From Pseudomonadota bacterium (lineage in GTDB: Bacteria > Pseudomonadota > Gammaproteobacteria > Steroidobacterales > Steroidobacteraceae), in assembly GCA_025357635.1 (NCBI GenBank), contig JANXOV010000063.1:1-53352 (forward strand): a stretch of DNA of 53,352 bases, read 5' to 3'. The notes under the pieces are model-generated. The model was not told where the DNA came from and did no database searches. It worked only from the letters and a program-made list of their open reading frames with translations. Made by a program: the position numbers and the translations under genes. Each line of letters begins with the position of its first letter. Position 1 is the stretch's first letter. Below are positions 26,042 through 34,410 of this stretch, one piece after another.

Positions 26042-28537
26042 ATGCTCCGGTTAAAGTCTCTTGCTTCTTTTTTGATGGTGCCCGCGCTGCTGGCGAGTAC
26101 CACCGTCTTCGCGCAGACAGAAAGCGGGGCCCACAAAGGAAACGACTTGTCCCTTGAAGAGATCGTCGTAACCGGCACAAAGCGTAACGAGGCGCAGCAG
26201 GACCTGTCGGTGGCGGTCACGGCAGTAACCGCCAAGAAGCTGGAAAGTACCTTCCAGAACGACGTCAGCGCGCTCGCTCAATTGGCGCCGAACGTAACCC
26301 TGACGCCGCAAGTGGGCTTCAATGCCGTCGGTGGCGGCATACGAGGCACCGGGTTCATCTCGATCCTGGTGACCAAGGACCCTTCAGTGGGCATCAGCGT
26401 TGACGAATTCGCCTTCAACCACGTGCAGTCGCAGTTCGTTGAAATGTTCGACATCGAGCAGGTGGAAATATACCGCGGCCCGCAGGGCACGCTGTTCGGC
26501 AAGAATACGACTGGCGGTGCGATAGCGTTCACCACCAAGAAGCCTGTTCTGGGTCAGCTTTTCGGCAATGTCGAGGCCAATTACGGCCAATTCAGCTCCA
26601 ATAGTTCCAATTTCTACAAAGTTAAGTTCGCGTTGAATGTGCCCATTAGCGACACGCTGGCCATGCGCTTTGCCGTCATCAAGGATAAGAGCGATGGCTT
26701 TTACACCAATGACAAGCCGCCGGGCGGTCAGTTCACCAGCTTCGGTTGTCTGCCGGGTCCCGGCTACCAGTCTTGTATTGACTCCGTGATTTCAAAGTAT
26801 CCGCTGGTAGGCAACGGTGCAAAAATTGGCGGGACGGATGTGCTTGCGGCAAAGGCGAAGTTTCGCTGGCAGCCCACCGATTCCTACGTCGCGGATCTGA
26901 CCTTCGAGATTGTCAGGGATCGCGGCGACACTCAGGTGGCCGCGAATGAAACACCCAATGGCGAAGGATACATCTGGCCGCTGATCGGCTTTCCGGGCAT
27001 CGGCAGTGGCGATCCGTTCCACACCGGTCAGTCGTACACCGCCAACGCGGCTGTCGATCTCCCCGCAGGCCATCAGGTCGATGGCAAAGGCGTTTACCTG
27101 ACCCAGGCCTTCAAGGTGGGCCAATTCGAACTGAAGTCCATCACCGGCTATCGCAGGCAGGACGAGATTCTCGCGAGCACCTATACCGGCGAGGCCTACA
27201 CCTCGCTCTACGATGCGAGCCGCAATTCCAACCGCAAGCAGTTCCAGCAGGAATTGCGCCTGACGAGCCAGTTTGATGGTCCTTTCAAATTCACCACGGG
27301 AGCCGTGTATTTCAAAGACGACGTGAATTTCCAGGTGTTTGGAAGCCTTGGCTTCTTCCTGCCGCTGGCGGGCCCGGCGGGGGAGTTCTATCGTGATCGT
27401 TTCGAGATTCAGAACACCACACAGGACCGCAAGAACTGGGCGGTCTACGCCGACGGTTCTTACAACCTCACTGACAAGGCAAAACTCACGCTTGGAATCC
27501 GGCACACGGAAGACAAGAAGGACTTCCATCGCCTCAGTCTGGGCACTACAGCGAACCCTGTGAGCAATTTCATCGATATCACGCAGTATCGTGGCCCGTT
27601 CACCAACCCGCTGCCGGAATCGGCGTTCGGCAACAACATCAGGAACAGCAAAACGTTCAATGCCGATACCTATCGTGCGGTGTTTGACTATCACTGGGCC
27701 CCGCACCTGATGACCTATGTCAGTTACGCCACGGGCTTCGTTTCAGGCGGGTTCTCCGAAACCTGCGGCTCTGTGACATCCTGCGCGCCGTATAAGAGCG
27801 AGGAGAACACCAACGTGGAGTTTGGCGTCAAGTCCGATATGCTGGATGAGAAGCTGCGTTTGAATCTGGCGATATTCCAGACGAAGTACAAGAACTTGCA
27901 GCGTGACACCGTGGTCACCATCAAGGACGCCGCAGGCAACACGTTCCAGGAAACGCAATCGGTGAACGAGGGCAAGAGCACGGCCAAAGGGGTCGAGTTG
28001 GAAGCCAGCTATATACCCATGGCCAAACTGCGCTTCGATGCTTTCGTCGGCTTTCTTGATCACAAGTACGACTCGTACAATCCCAGTGCAGATCCCGGAC
28101 CGCTTGGGCTGACCGGAGCGGCGCGTCCTTTCGACTTCTCCGCGCTCGCTGTGACCTTCTCGCCCAGGTGGACCGCCGGCGCCACGGCCACCTTCATACA
28201 GAATCTGCAGAGCGCGGCCTCGCTGACCTATAGCCTCAACATGCACTATATGAGCGAGTTCGAGACCAATCCTTTCCCGGCCAACGCCCAGGGAGCTGAT
28301 TCTGCGGGCAATCCGATCGTGATACCCAAGGCCAATACGCAGGGCGAGGCGCGCACCCTGCTCAATGCGAACATCACGTGGAAGAGTTCGTCGGACAAGC
28401 TCGAGCTGACGCTCTACGGCAAAAACCTGACGGATCAAGTCTACCGAGTGGCCGCCAATCCGGTTGCGACGCTGTGGAACTTCTCCCGGCATGGTCCGCC
28501 GCGCGAACTGGGTGTGCAGGTGGGCTTGAAGTTCTGA
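26042..28537 (+). CDS. TonB-dependent outer-membrane receptor
   Basis: 831 residues of the proteobacterial type, unlike the acidobacterial receptor at 3.6-7.3 kb. Signal peptide about 1-24 (ending VFAQ); TonB box-like LEEIVVTGTKR (about 39-50); plug domain with LFGKNTTGGAI; a 22-strand barrel region to a C-terminal Phe (VQVGLKF). It takes up a scarce or bulky ligand across the outer membrane with TonB energy. In catabolic clusters of sphingomonads and related groups, such receptors import hydrophobic substrates rather than iron, and its place beside oxygenases argues for that. A terminator follows directly, so it is probably transcribed mainly alone from the copy-B promoter. Confidence 0.94.
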   Translation: MLRLKSLASFLMVPALLASTTVFAQTESGAHKGNDLSLEEIVVTGTKRNEAQQDLSVAVTAVTAKKLESTFQNDVSALAQLAPNVTLTPQVGFNAVGGGIRGTGFISILVTKDPSVGISVDEFAFNHVQSQFVEMFDIEQVEIYRGPQGTLFGKNTTGGAIAFTTKKPVLGQLFGNVEANYGQFSSNSSNFYKVKFALNVPISDTLAMRFAVIKDKSDGFYTNDKPPGGQFTSFGCLPGPGYQSCIDSVISKYPLVGNGAKIGGTDVLAAKAKFRWQPTDSYVADLTFEIVRDRGDTQVAANETPNGEGYIWPLIGFPGIGSGDPFHTGQSYTANAAVDLPAGHQVDGKGVYLTQAFKVGQFELKSITGYRRQDEILASTYTGEAYTSLYDASRNSNRKQFQQELRLTSQFDGPFKFTTGAVYFKDDVNFQVFGSLGFFLPLAGPAGEFYRDRFEIQNTTQDRKNWAVYADGSYNLTDKAKLTLGIRHTEDKKDFHRLSLGTTANPVSNFIDITQYRGPFTNPLPESAFGNNIRNSKTFNADTYRAVFDYHWAPHLMTYVSYATGFVSGGFSETCGSVTSCAPYKSEENTNVEFGVKSDMLDEKLRLNLAIFQTKYKNLQRDTVVTIKDAAGNTFQETQSVNEGKSTAKGVELEASYIPMAKLRFDAFVGFLDHKYDSYNPSADPGPLGLTGAARPFDFSALAVTFSPRWTAGATATFIQNLQSAASLTYSLNMHYMSEFETNPFPANAQGADSAGNPIVIPKANTQGEARTLLNANITWKSSSDKLELTLYGKNLTDQVYRVAANPVATLWNFSRHGPPRELGVQVGLKF

Positions 28538-28558
28538 GTGGTAACACATACCGCATTC

Positions 28559-28586
28559 AAAAGCCGGCTCACGCCGGCTTTTGTTT
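28559..28586 (+). terminator. Rho-independent terminator after the TonB receptor gene
   Basis: A perfect 10-bp stem, AAAAGCCGGC and GCCGGCTTTT, around a TCAC loop (28,559-28,582), followed by GTTTC. It starts 21 bases after the stop codon. Confidence 0.85.
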
Positions 28587-28601
28587 CTTGGGGTGACGTG
28601 T

Positions 28602-28700
28602 TTGCATGACCTCAAAATAGCGCGGTTCAGAGAACAACTGGCTGCGGCGGGCGTGTCTGCGCTGGTCGTGACCGCACGCCCTCATCGAAACCAACTAGCG
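28602..28700 (+). pseudogene. Possible N-terminal remnant of an M24-type enzyme
   Basis: From a TTG at 28,602 one frame reads LHDLKIARFREQLAAAGVSA followed by LVVTARPHRNQLAGG, which looks like the first about 35 residues of an M24 (Xaa-Pro peptidase/creatinase-like) protein: a helix ending in AAAG, then ALVVT and a short loop. Both intact M24 genes at 30.8 and 32.2 kb start in the same way. The likeness is lost about where the ABM gene begins, so the rest of the gene is missing, probably by deletion. It could instead be a chance resemblance. Confidence 0.35.
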
Positions 28701-28711
28701 GGAGGGCGCGT

Positions 28712-29137
28712 ATGCCATCGATGCTTGTTCATATCAAGGTCCGCGCAGGCCAAGCGCCGCGGTTTGAATTCATGCTGAAGGATCTGTCTGCGCACACCCA
28801 CGCTCACGAACCAGGGTGTTTGCGGTATGAATACTGGCGCGGCGCCGCGGAGAATCAGTATTACGCCTTTCTTGCATTCGTTGACAGTCGTGCATTCTAC
28901 GAACATCAGGCCAGCGAGTATCACGAGCAGTATCTGGAGGAACTGCTGAATATGTTTGAGACATTTTCCATCGAGTACGTGGATGCAATCGAAGCCGGCG
29001 GTTCCGGTCTGCCCGCGACCATGGATTCGCCGTTGGGGCCGGATCCCGAAGGCCGCCTGGGCGTGCAGAAACAGCGCTATCCAATTGCAGTTCAGGCGTG
29101 GTGGGAGCGTGTTCGAACCGATGCGCATGAAACTTAA
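28712..29137 (+). CDS. ABM-domain protein (antibiotic biosynthesis monooxygenase-like)
   Basis: 141 residues. The first about 95 form a dimeric alpha/beta-barrel ABM domain (MLVHIKVRAGQAPRFEFMLK, then HTHAHEPGCLRYEYW, FLAFVDSRAFYEHQ). Such proteins act as cofactor-free monooxygenases or quinone-handling and isomerase-like proteins. The last about 45 residues, Pro/Gly-rich with QKQRYPIAVQAWWERV, are an extension not usual for the family. GGGAGGG stands before the ATG. The next SDR gene starts inside its last codons, so translation is coupled. A second ABM gene lies at 35.5 kb. Confidence 0.8.
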   Translation: MPSMLVHIKVRAGQAPRFEFMLKDLSAHTHAHEPGCLRYEYWRGAAENQYYAFLAFVDSRAFYEHQASEYHEQYLEELLNMFETFSIEYVDAIEAGGSGLPATMDSPLGPDPEGRLGVQKQRYPIAVQAWWERVRTDAHET

Positions 29138-29897
29138 AGGGCAAGTGGCCATCGTAACCGGCGGCACTTCTGGAATCGGCGCGGCGATCGCGAGACGCTT
29201 TGCAGAGGAAGGGGCTGCGATTGGTATCATCACGCTATGCAGTCGGGAAGAAATGGATGCCATGCTGACGCAACTGCGCAATCTGGGTGTTCGAGCAGCT
29301 GGTCGTCATGCGGACATTTCACAATCCGGGGATGTCAAAGACGCTGTTGAGTCGCTCGCAGAGGAACTTGGCCCCGCTGCGATCCTCATCAACAACGCCG
29401 CGATATGGCAGCCCAATCCTGTTCCTCAGAGTTCCATTGAACTTTTCGACCGCCACATCGACATCAACCTCAAGGGCACGTTCTACGTGACTCAGTATGC
29501 ACTGCCCGCCATGCTGGCTGCAGGCAAGGGCCATATCGTCAATATCGGCTCCGTCAGCGGCATTGCAGGTCGGGCTGGTGACAGCGCGTACTCGGCATCC
29601 AAGGCTGGCGTTGCGATGCTTACCCGAACGCTCGCCAGCGAGTTGGGTTCCAAAGGAATTCGAATCAACTGCATTTGTCCCGGCGCAGTGGCAACGCCAT
29701 TGACAGCACACCTGCGAACGCCCGAAGGCGAGCGGGCAATCGATGCGCTCATGGAGAAGCATTCGAGCCCGAACCATAGATTTTTTATGCAGCCGGAAGA
29801 TATCGCCGGGGTCGCGCTGTTTCTCGTCAGCGAGGCATCTCTGGCGATACATGGTGCGGTGATTGCGGTAGACGAAGGTCTTACCGCAACCATGTAG
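29121..29897 (+). CDS. Short-chain dehydrogenase/reductase (SDR)
   Basis: 258 residues from ATG 29,121 (or 29,127, two codons later). Classical SDR: cofactor loop TGGTSGIG, NNAA, catalytic Ser in GSVSG and YSASK (Tyr-xxx-Lys). The start overlaps the ABM gene end by 17 bases, so both are made together. It probably oxidises an alcohol or reduces a ketone of the pathway with NAD(P); the cofactor choice is not clear. An unusual insertion at ITLCSREEMDAM after the second strand replaces the common Asp or Arg cofactor-selecting residue. Confidence 0.9.
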   Translation: MRMKLKGQVAIVTGGTSGIGAAIARRFAEEGAAIGIITLCSREEMDAMLTQLRNLGVRAAGRHADISQSGDVKDAVESLAEELGPAAILINNAAIWQPNPVPQSSIELFDRHIDINLKGTFYVTQYALPAMLAAGKGHIVNIGSVSGIAGRAGDSAYSASKAGVAMLTRTLASELGSKGIRINCICPGAVATPLTAHLRTPEGERAIDALMEKHSSPNHRFFMQPEDIAGVALFLVSEASLAIHGAVIAVDEGLTATM

Positions 29898-29988
29898 TGG
29901 AAATACGATCGAGAGGTGGGGCGATACGATTCTGATGCGGTGATGTAGCGAACGTTACGACGGTGCGCATTGGTTGTCAGGAGGAGCA

Positions 29989-30741
29989 ATGAGACTACAG
30001 AACAAGATCAGCATCATCACCGGCGGCGCAAGCGGCATCGGTGAGGCTACCGCCAGACGCTTCATTGCCGAGGGCGGCAAGGTGCTTATCGCTGATCGAA
30101 ACGTTGCCGCGGCTGAAAGATTGGCCGGGGAACTCGGCGCGAATGCGGCCGCCATCGAGTGCGATGTGCGAAAAGAGGCCAGCGCGATCGCGGTCGCCGA
30201 GCACGCTCTGCGGCTCTGGGGTCAGATTGACGTGCTGGTCAACAACGCCGGTTCCGAGCTGAATCGCTCCTACAACGAGACCACCTCGGACGAATGGGAC
30301 ATGGTGCTGGAGACGGATCTGAAAGGACCGTGGCTGCTGTGCAAGCATGTGGTGCCGCACATGGTAACGCGTGGGTCCGGCAGTGTCGTCAACGTGTCAT
30401 CGCTCAATGGACTGGTCGGTTTCCCTCTGTCCACAGCCTATGGCAGCGCCAAGGGTGGCCTCGTGGTCTTCACGCGCGACATGGCCATTGAACTGGCGAA
30501 GTCCGGCGTGCGCTTCAACTGCGTCTGTCCGGGCGTCATTCAGACGCCGATGATGGAGCGATGGACCAAGCTCATGCCCGATCAGCAACAGGCCCAGGCG
30601 ATGCTGCGCGGGGTGATGCCGATCGGCCGCATGGGCCGGCCCGAGGAAGTCGCCGGCGCGATTCTGTTCTTTGCGTCGGATGACTCAACGCTATGCCAGG
30701 GCGCGGTGTTGAGCGTCGATGGCGGGTTCACCGCCCAGTAA
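29989..30741 (+). CDS. Short-chain dehydrogenase/reductase (SDR)
   Basis: 250 residues; AGGAGGAG precedes ATG 29,989 by 4 bases, deciding the start. Motifs: TGGASGIG, Asp in IADRN after the second strand (NAD+ preference), NNAG, Ser in VSSLNG, YGSAKGG (Tyr-xxx-Lys), PG and VDGG at the C-terminus. A general oxidoreductase; with NAD+ it would act as a dehydrogenase in catabolism. It is the last gene of the rightward block that starts at the ABM protein and is convergent with the M24 gene (22 bases between stops). Confidence 0.92.
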   Translation: MRLQNKISIITGGASGIGEATARRFIAEGGKVLIADRNVAAAERLAGELGANAAAIECDVRKEASAIAVAEHALRLWGQIDVLVNNAGSELNRSYNETTSDEWDMVLETDLKGPWLLCKHVVPHMVTRGSGSVVNVSSLNGLVGFPLSTAYGSAKGGLVVFTRDMAIELAKSGVRFNCVCPGVIQTPMMERWTKLMPDQQQAQAMLRGVMPIGRMGRPEEVAGAILFFASDDSTLCQGAVLSVDGGFTAQ

Positions 30742-30763
30742 GCCGGCAAGCGATCGCCGCCGA

Positions 30764-32005
30764 TCACTCGAGGACAAACAATTCGTGCGGCAATGTATGC
30801 AGGCACTGCGCGCCGCCGCGCGTGATCAGGTAGCTGCTCTCCAAATGGTACGGCGCCACGGAGTGACCGAAGTATAGGTATTCAAAATTGACGACCGTAT
30901 TTTCTTCCAGCACGAAGTCCTTGAGCCGCCCGAAGGCAGGGTACTTGCTCGGCAGTTCGATGATGTCGAGGCCAATGCTGTGAAAGAACACCAACGTCTT
31001 CTTGGGCGTCGGTACGTCCATGGCATAGGCGATCCTGCTGACTTTCGACCAAGCCTCATGGGTGGTGATGCCGGCGCGCAGATGCTGCACAGCTTCCTGC
31101 TGCGCAGCCGAGATCGTCGCGCAGATGCGCGCGTAGTCGCTGGAAGGCTTGCCGATGTGCACCGTGCGCGAGACATCAAAGGCGTAGTTGGAGTAGCTGC
31201 CCCAGGATTCGAAGATGATGGTCTGTCCGGCATGCACGCGCCAATCGTTGTCGGCGAACATCAGGTCTGGAAAATACACGCCGCCGTATTCGGCGCCGAA
31301 TTGCAGCGCCTTCTGCGCCGACATCACGGTGGCGCCGGCCGCCTGCACGTGATTGCGAAAGCGGGTCGCAACCTCCTTCCACTGCACGCCTGGGCGGATG
31401 ACGGGCAGGATGTCCAGCAGGGCGGCTTCGTTGATCGCCGCGCCTTTGCGAAGAAACTCGATTTCCTGCGCTGTCTTGACCTTGCGGATATCCAGCCAGG
31501 CGTCATGGCCGTCCACCGTCTGAAGTCCTGCCAACCCGGCACTTACGTGCTGGGCGAGCCGCAGATCGTCGAAGCCGATCCGTGCGTTTGCAAGTCCTGA
31601 TTCGGCAATGGCATCGCGGGTGCCCGCGACGATGTCAGGCGCGAGTGAGCCCTGTACTTTTTGTTGATACAGCTTTTCGATGTCCGCCTGCAGCGGGTCG
31701 AGTCGCACCGGTTCGGGCTCGTGCGCCACATACGAAGTATTGAGAAATTCGGTGGTGCGAACCTGCGGGATCCAGGTCGGCGTCTCCAGGAGCCCAGCGA
31801 TCGCGAACTCCGGCACCACCAGCACCGCCGGTATGGCTGGGTCACGGGGAATGATCACTGCGGCCTGGTTTTCCTGAAAACCCCATTCCGAGATCCGGGT
31901 CCAGAAGCCGGAGGCGTAGTAGACATTGCGGGCAGACGAGGCGACCAGCGCGTCGAGCCCCAACTCGTCCATTTTCTGCCGCGCTCGATCCAGGTTTAAT
32001 AACAT
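30764..32005 (-). CDS. M24-fold (creatinase/aminopeptidase P-like) enzyme with altered metal ligand
   Basis: 413 residues from ATG 32,005; the open frame continues upstream but without family likeness. An N-terminal creatinase-like domain (about 1-165) precedes the pita-bread catalytic domain. Comparing with aminopeptidase P ligands (Asp, Asp, His, Glu, Glu): the first Asp is Glu (FESWGSYSNYAFD, with the normal 11-residue step to the second Asp), His is in FFHSIGLD, Glu in VNFEYLYFG, and the last Glu in YHLESSYLI. So a metal site may remain but is not standard. Such members include non-peptidases (creatinase, ectoine hydrolase), and amide or C-N hydrolysis is plausible. It is paired head-to-head with another M24 gene across operator copy C. 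Confidence 0.85.
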   Translation of the reverse strand: MLLNLDRARQKMDELGLDALVASSARNVYYASGFWTRISEWGFQENQAAVIIPRDPAIPAVLVVPEFAIAGLLETPTWIPQVRTTEFLNTSYVAHEPEPVRLDPLQADIEKLYQQKVQGSLAPDIVAGTRDAIAESGLANARIGFDDLRLAQHVSAGLAGLQTVDGHDAWLDIRKVKTAQEIEFLRKGAAINEAALLDILPVIRPGVQWKEVATRFRNHVQAAGATVMSAQKALQFGAEYGGVYFPDLMFADNDWRVHAGQTIIFESWGSYSNYAFDVSRTVHIGKPSSDYARICATISAAQQEAVQHLRAGITTHEAWSKVSRIAYAMDVPTPKKTLVFFHSIGLDIIELPSKYPAFGRLKDFVLEENTVVNFEYLYFGHSVAPYHLESSYLITRGGAQCLHTLPHELFVLE

Positions 32006-32092
32006 AAGGAGTGTCCCAGAGTGTCTATCCGTGGTCGGTGCGGGTTGCACCACGCTTTACGCGATCACATATACTAGCGTATCGTATAAAAA

Positions 32093-32110
32093 AAACAGTA
32101 CCGACTGTTT
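32093..32110. promoter_or_regulatory. Operator copy C of the shared palindrome
   Basis: AAACAGTA-CC-GACTGTTT: 15 of 16 positions match. The outer bases extend the inverted repeat (AAAAACAGT-N4-ACTGTTTTT, 32,091-32,112). It lies in the 149-base divergent region between the two M24 genes, 45 bases before ATG 32,155 and 88 bases from ATG 32,005. A possible -10, TATACT (32,070-32,075), lies just left. Confidence 0.65.
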
Positions 32111-32154
32111 TTATTGAATTGGCGTTGACTGATAGTCGTAAGAGGGTGGGGGGT

Positions 32155-33429
32155 ATGGATCCACGACTGGGCCGGATGCGAGAGGGCATGGCGAAAGCCG
32201 GCCTCGAGGCCATTGTATTGACCAATCAGTACGACGTGCTGTATGCCACCGGTTACACCTCCTTGCTGGAGCGCTGGAACCTGCAGGAACCCGTCGCTGC
32301 CGCCATCGTGCCGCTTGATCCCAAGCTGCCGGTAATTCTCGCGATTCCCGAAGCCAACATCGCGCTGCTCTCGGTGATGAAGGAATCTGGCAAGCCAGAC
32401 CGCGCCGATGAAATCCGCGTGTTTGAACTGCTCACCTTTTGCGAAATGGCGCGTCGATCGGACCCCTGGGCCCGGCGCAGCGCAATCGCCGAGGCAGCGA
32501 TGCAGTTGTATGCCGACCGGGTGCGCGGTCGCTCGGAGGCTGACATTATCGCCAGTCTGTCTGTGACGCTGACTGAGCACGGCCTGCACAAGGCGGCCAT
32601 CGGCTTTGACGATCTGCGCGTCGGCTTCGCAGTGCGCAAGGATCCGCGATTGACCGGTATTGCTGTTGAGGATGCGCTCGATCTGATGATCCGTGCCCGC
32701 AGCGTCAAATCGCCCGAAGAGATCGCGGCGTTCCGCCGCATCGGACCCGTCGGCGATCGATGCGTGGAATTCGCTGCGTCACTCCTCAAACCGGGCATCA
32801 CCTGGACCGAGCTGCAGCGTCAGCTCGCAGCCTTCATGGTTTCCATCGATGTCATGCCGCTCGATGAGGGGGTGCTGCTCTTCGGTGGTGCGTTTGCCGG
32901 TGAGTTCATTCCGGAGCTTTTCCGGACGCGGTCCGACAGCGCGCTCGAGAAGGGCCAGATCGTGATCCTCGAAACGCTCGGCCAGATGGAAGGCTTCTGG
33001 ATCGACATCAACCGCACTGCTTACATTGGCAATCCGCCGGCGGAATACCTGCGGATGCACGACGCCATCCGCGATGCGTTTCTCAAGGCTGCCGACCACA
33101 TGAAGGCCGGCAACCATACCGGCGAATGCACGCGGATTGCCTACGAGCATGTCAAAGCCGCGGGAGTGCCGGCGCCGGAGAAACTGCTGACACTCGCGCA
33201 TGGCATCGGCCTCACGCCGGTCGAGATGCCTGTCGGCTTTCCGTCCTACGGCCTGCGGGGCGCGCAGGGTTTTGTGATCGAAGAGAACATGGTGATCAGC
33301 CTCGATTGCCTGTATTTCGGCGGCAAGTATGGCCCCTGCCATATGGAAAACGTCTACATCATAGAAAAAGCGGGCCCGGTTCCAACCTACCGTGCGCCGC
33401 TCGAAGTTCTTGGCCCACGCAACATTTGA
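32155..33429 (+). CDS. M24-fold (creatinase/aminopeptidase P-like) enzyme, second copy
   Basis: 424 residues from ATG 32,155 (a GTG at 32,011 would add 48 residues that run across operator copy C, so I reject it). Same layout as the divergent copy. Metal positions: Glu instead of the first Asp (LETLGQMEGFWID), second Asp kept, His in LAHGIGL, Asp in VISLDCLYFGG where most have Glu, Glu in CHMENVYII. Two ligand changes make peptidase activity unlikely. It starts the rightward operon with E1-alpha, E1-beta, ABM and PQQ dehydrogenase (gaps of 11, 1, 35 and 11 bases). Confidence 0.85.
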   Translation: MDPRLGRMREGMAKAGLEAIVLTNQYDVLYATGYTSLLERWNLQEPVAAAIVPLDPKLPVILAIPEANIALLSVMKESGKPDRADEIRVFELLTFCEMARRSDPWARRSAIAEAAMQLYADRVRGRSEADIIASLSVTLTEHGLHKAAIGFDDLRVGFAVRKDPRLTGIAVEDALDLMIRARSVKSPEEIAAFRRIGPVGDRCVEFAASLLKPGITWTELQRQLAAFMVSIDVMPLDEGVLLFGGAFAGEFIPELFRTRSDSALEKGQIVILETLGQMEGFWIDINRTAYIGNPPAEYLRMHDAIRDAFLKAADHMKAGNHTGECTRIAYEHVKAAGVPAPEKLLTLAHGIGLTPVEMPVGFPSYGLRGAQGFVIEENMVISLDCLYFGGKYGPCHMENVYIIEKAGPVPTYRAPLEVLGPRNI

Positions 33430-33440
33430 AGGAGCCGGCG

Positions 33441-34409
33441 ATGACTTACGACCCAGTGATGCTGCTCGATGCGTACCGACGCATGCGCGCCATCCGCGAA
33501 TTTGAGGAGCGCATGCGGCGCGAAGTGCAGATGGGCACGGTGCCCGGTTTCGTTCATCTGTACTGCGGGCAGGAAGCGATCGGCGTTGGCGCCTGCATGA
33601 ACCTGCGCGATACCGACTACATCGGCAGCACCCATCGCGGCCATGGCCATTGCATCGCCAAAGGTTGCGACATCGGCGAGATGCTGCTCGAGATCTATTG
33701 CAAGCAGGGCGGCCTGTGCAACGGCAAGGGTGGATCGATGCACATCGCGGATTTGCGCAAAGGCATGCTCGGTGCAAATGCCATCGTCGGCGGCGCACCG
33801 CCCATTGCCGTGGGCGCAGCGCTCACTCAAAAGACGCTCGGTACAGACGGTGTGGCCATGGCGTTCATCGGCGACGGCGCATCCAACCAGGGAACGGTGG
33901 CTGAGTCGCTCACCATGGCGGCAGTGCTCAAGCTGCCGATGATCTTCATGTACGAGAACAACGGCTACGCTGAGTTTACCGGGACGTCTTATCACCTCGG
34001 CGGCGCCGACATCGCCAAGCGCGCGGCTGCTTTCGGCATGCCGGCGGAAAAGGTCGATGGCACGGATTTCTTTGCCGTTTACGATGCCGTCGGTCGTGCC
34101 GTGGCGAGGGCGCGCAAGGGCGAGGGTCCCAGTGCCGTCGAGGCGTTCGCCTATCGCTGGTACGGGCACTTCGAGGGCGATATGCAAAAGTATCGCGACA
34201 GCAAAGAAGTTGAGCGATTGCGCGCATCGTCCGATCCGATGATCAAGTTCAGTACCGCTCTGACCCAGAACCATGGCATCGACGCAGAGGAGCTGCGGGA
34301 GATTGACGAGGAAATCAGCGAGCTCATCGAGGATAAGGTCAACGCGGCCAAGGCTGCGCCCAAGCCTACGAGCGAAGCGCTTTATTCAGATGTTTACGGG
34401 AGCTACTGA
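33441..34409 (+). CDS. 2-oxoacid (pyruvate/acetoin-type) dehydrogenase E1, alpha subunit
   Basis: 322 residues from ATG 33,441 with GGAG in front. Thiamine diphosphate motif GDGASNQ (Gly144-Asp145-Gly146) to ENNGYA (Asn173-Asn174), and the family's STHRGHGH and NGKGGSMHIAD segments. It is closest in layout to AcoA (acetoin dehydrogenase) and PdhA. With E1-beta it decarboxylates a 2-oxoacid or cleaves an acetoin-like diketone or ketol, passing the acyl group to the E2 lipoyl group. The E2 gene is 7 kb away on the other strand (41,757-42,995), also behind a copy of the same operator. No E3 gene is in the window. Confidence 0.93.
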   Translation: MTYDPVMLLDAYRRMRAIREFEERMRREVQMGTVPGFVHLYCGQEAIGVGACMNLRDTDYIGSTHRGHGHCIAKGCDIGEMLLEIYCKQGGLCNGKGGSMHIADLRKGMLGANAIVGGAPPIAVGAALTQKTLGTDGVAMAFIGDGASNQGTVAESLTMAAVLKLPMIFMYENNGYAEFTGTSYHLGGADIAKRAAAFGMPAEKVDGTDFFAVYDAVGRAVARARKGEGPSAVEAFAYRWYGHFEGDMQKYRDSKEVERLRASSDPMIKFSTALTQNHGIDAEELREIDEEISELIEDKVNAAKAAPKPTSEALYSDVYGSY

Positions 34410-34410
34410 C

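Noticed and set aside
32011-32154. GTG start at 32,011 for the second M24 gene
   Set aside because: The extra 48 residues would be encoded across the operator and promoter region and have no M24 likeness.
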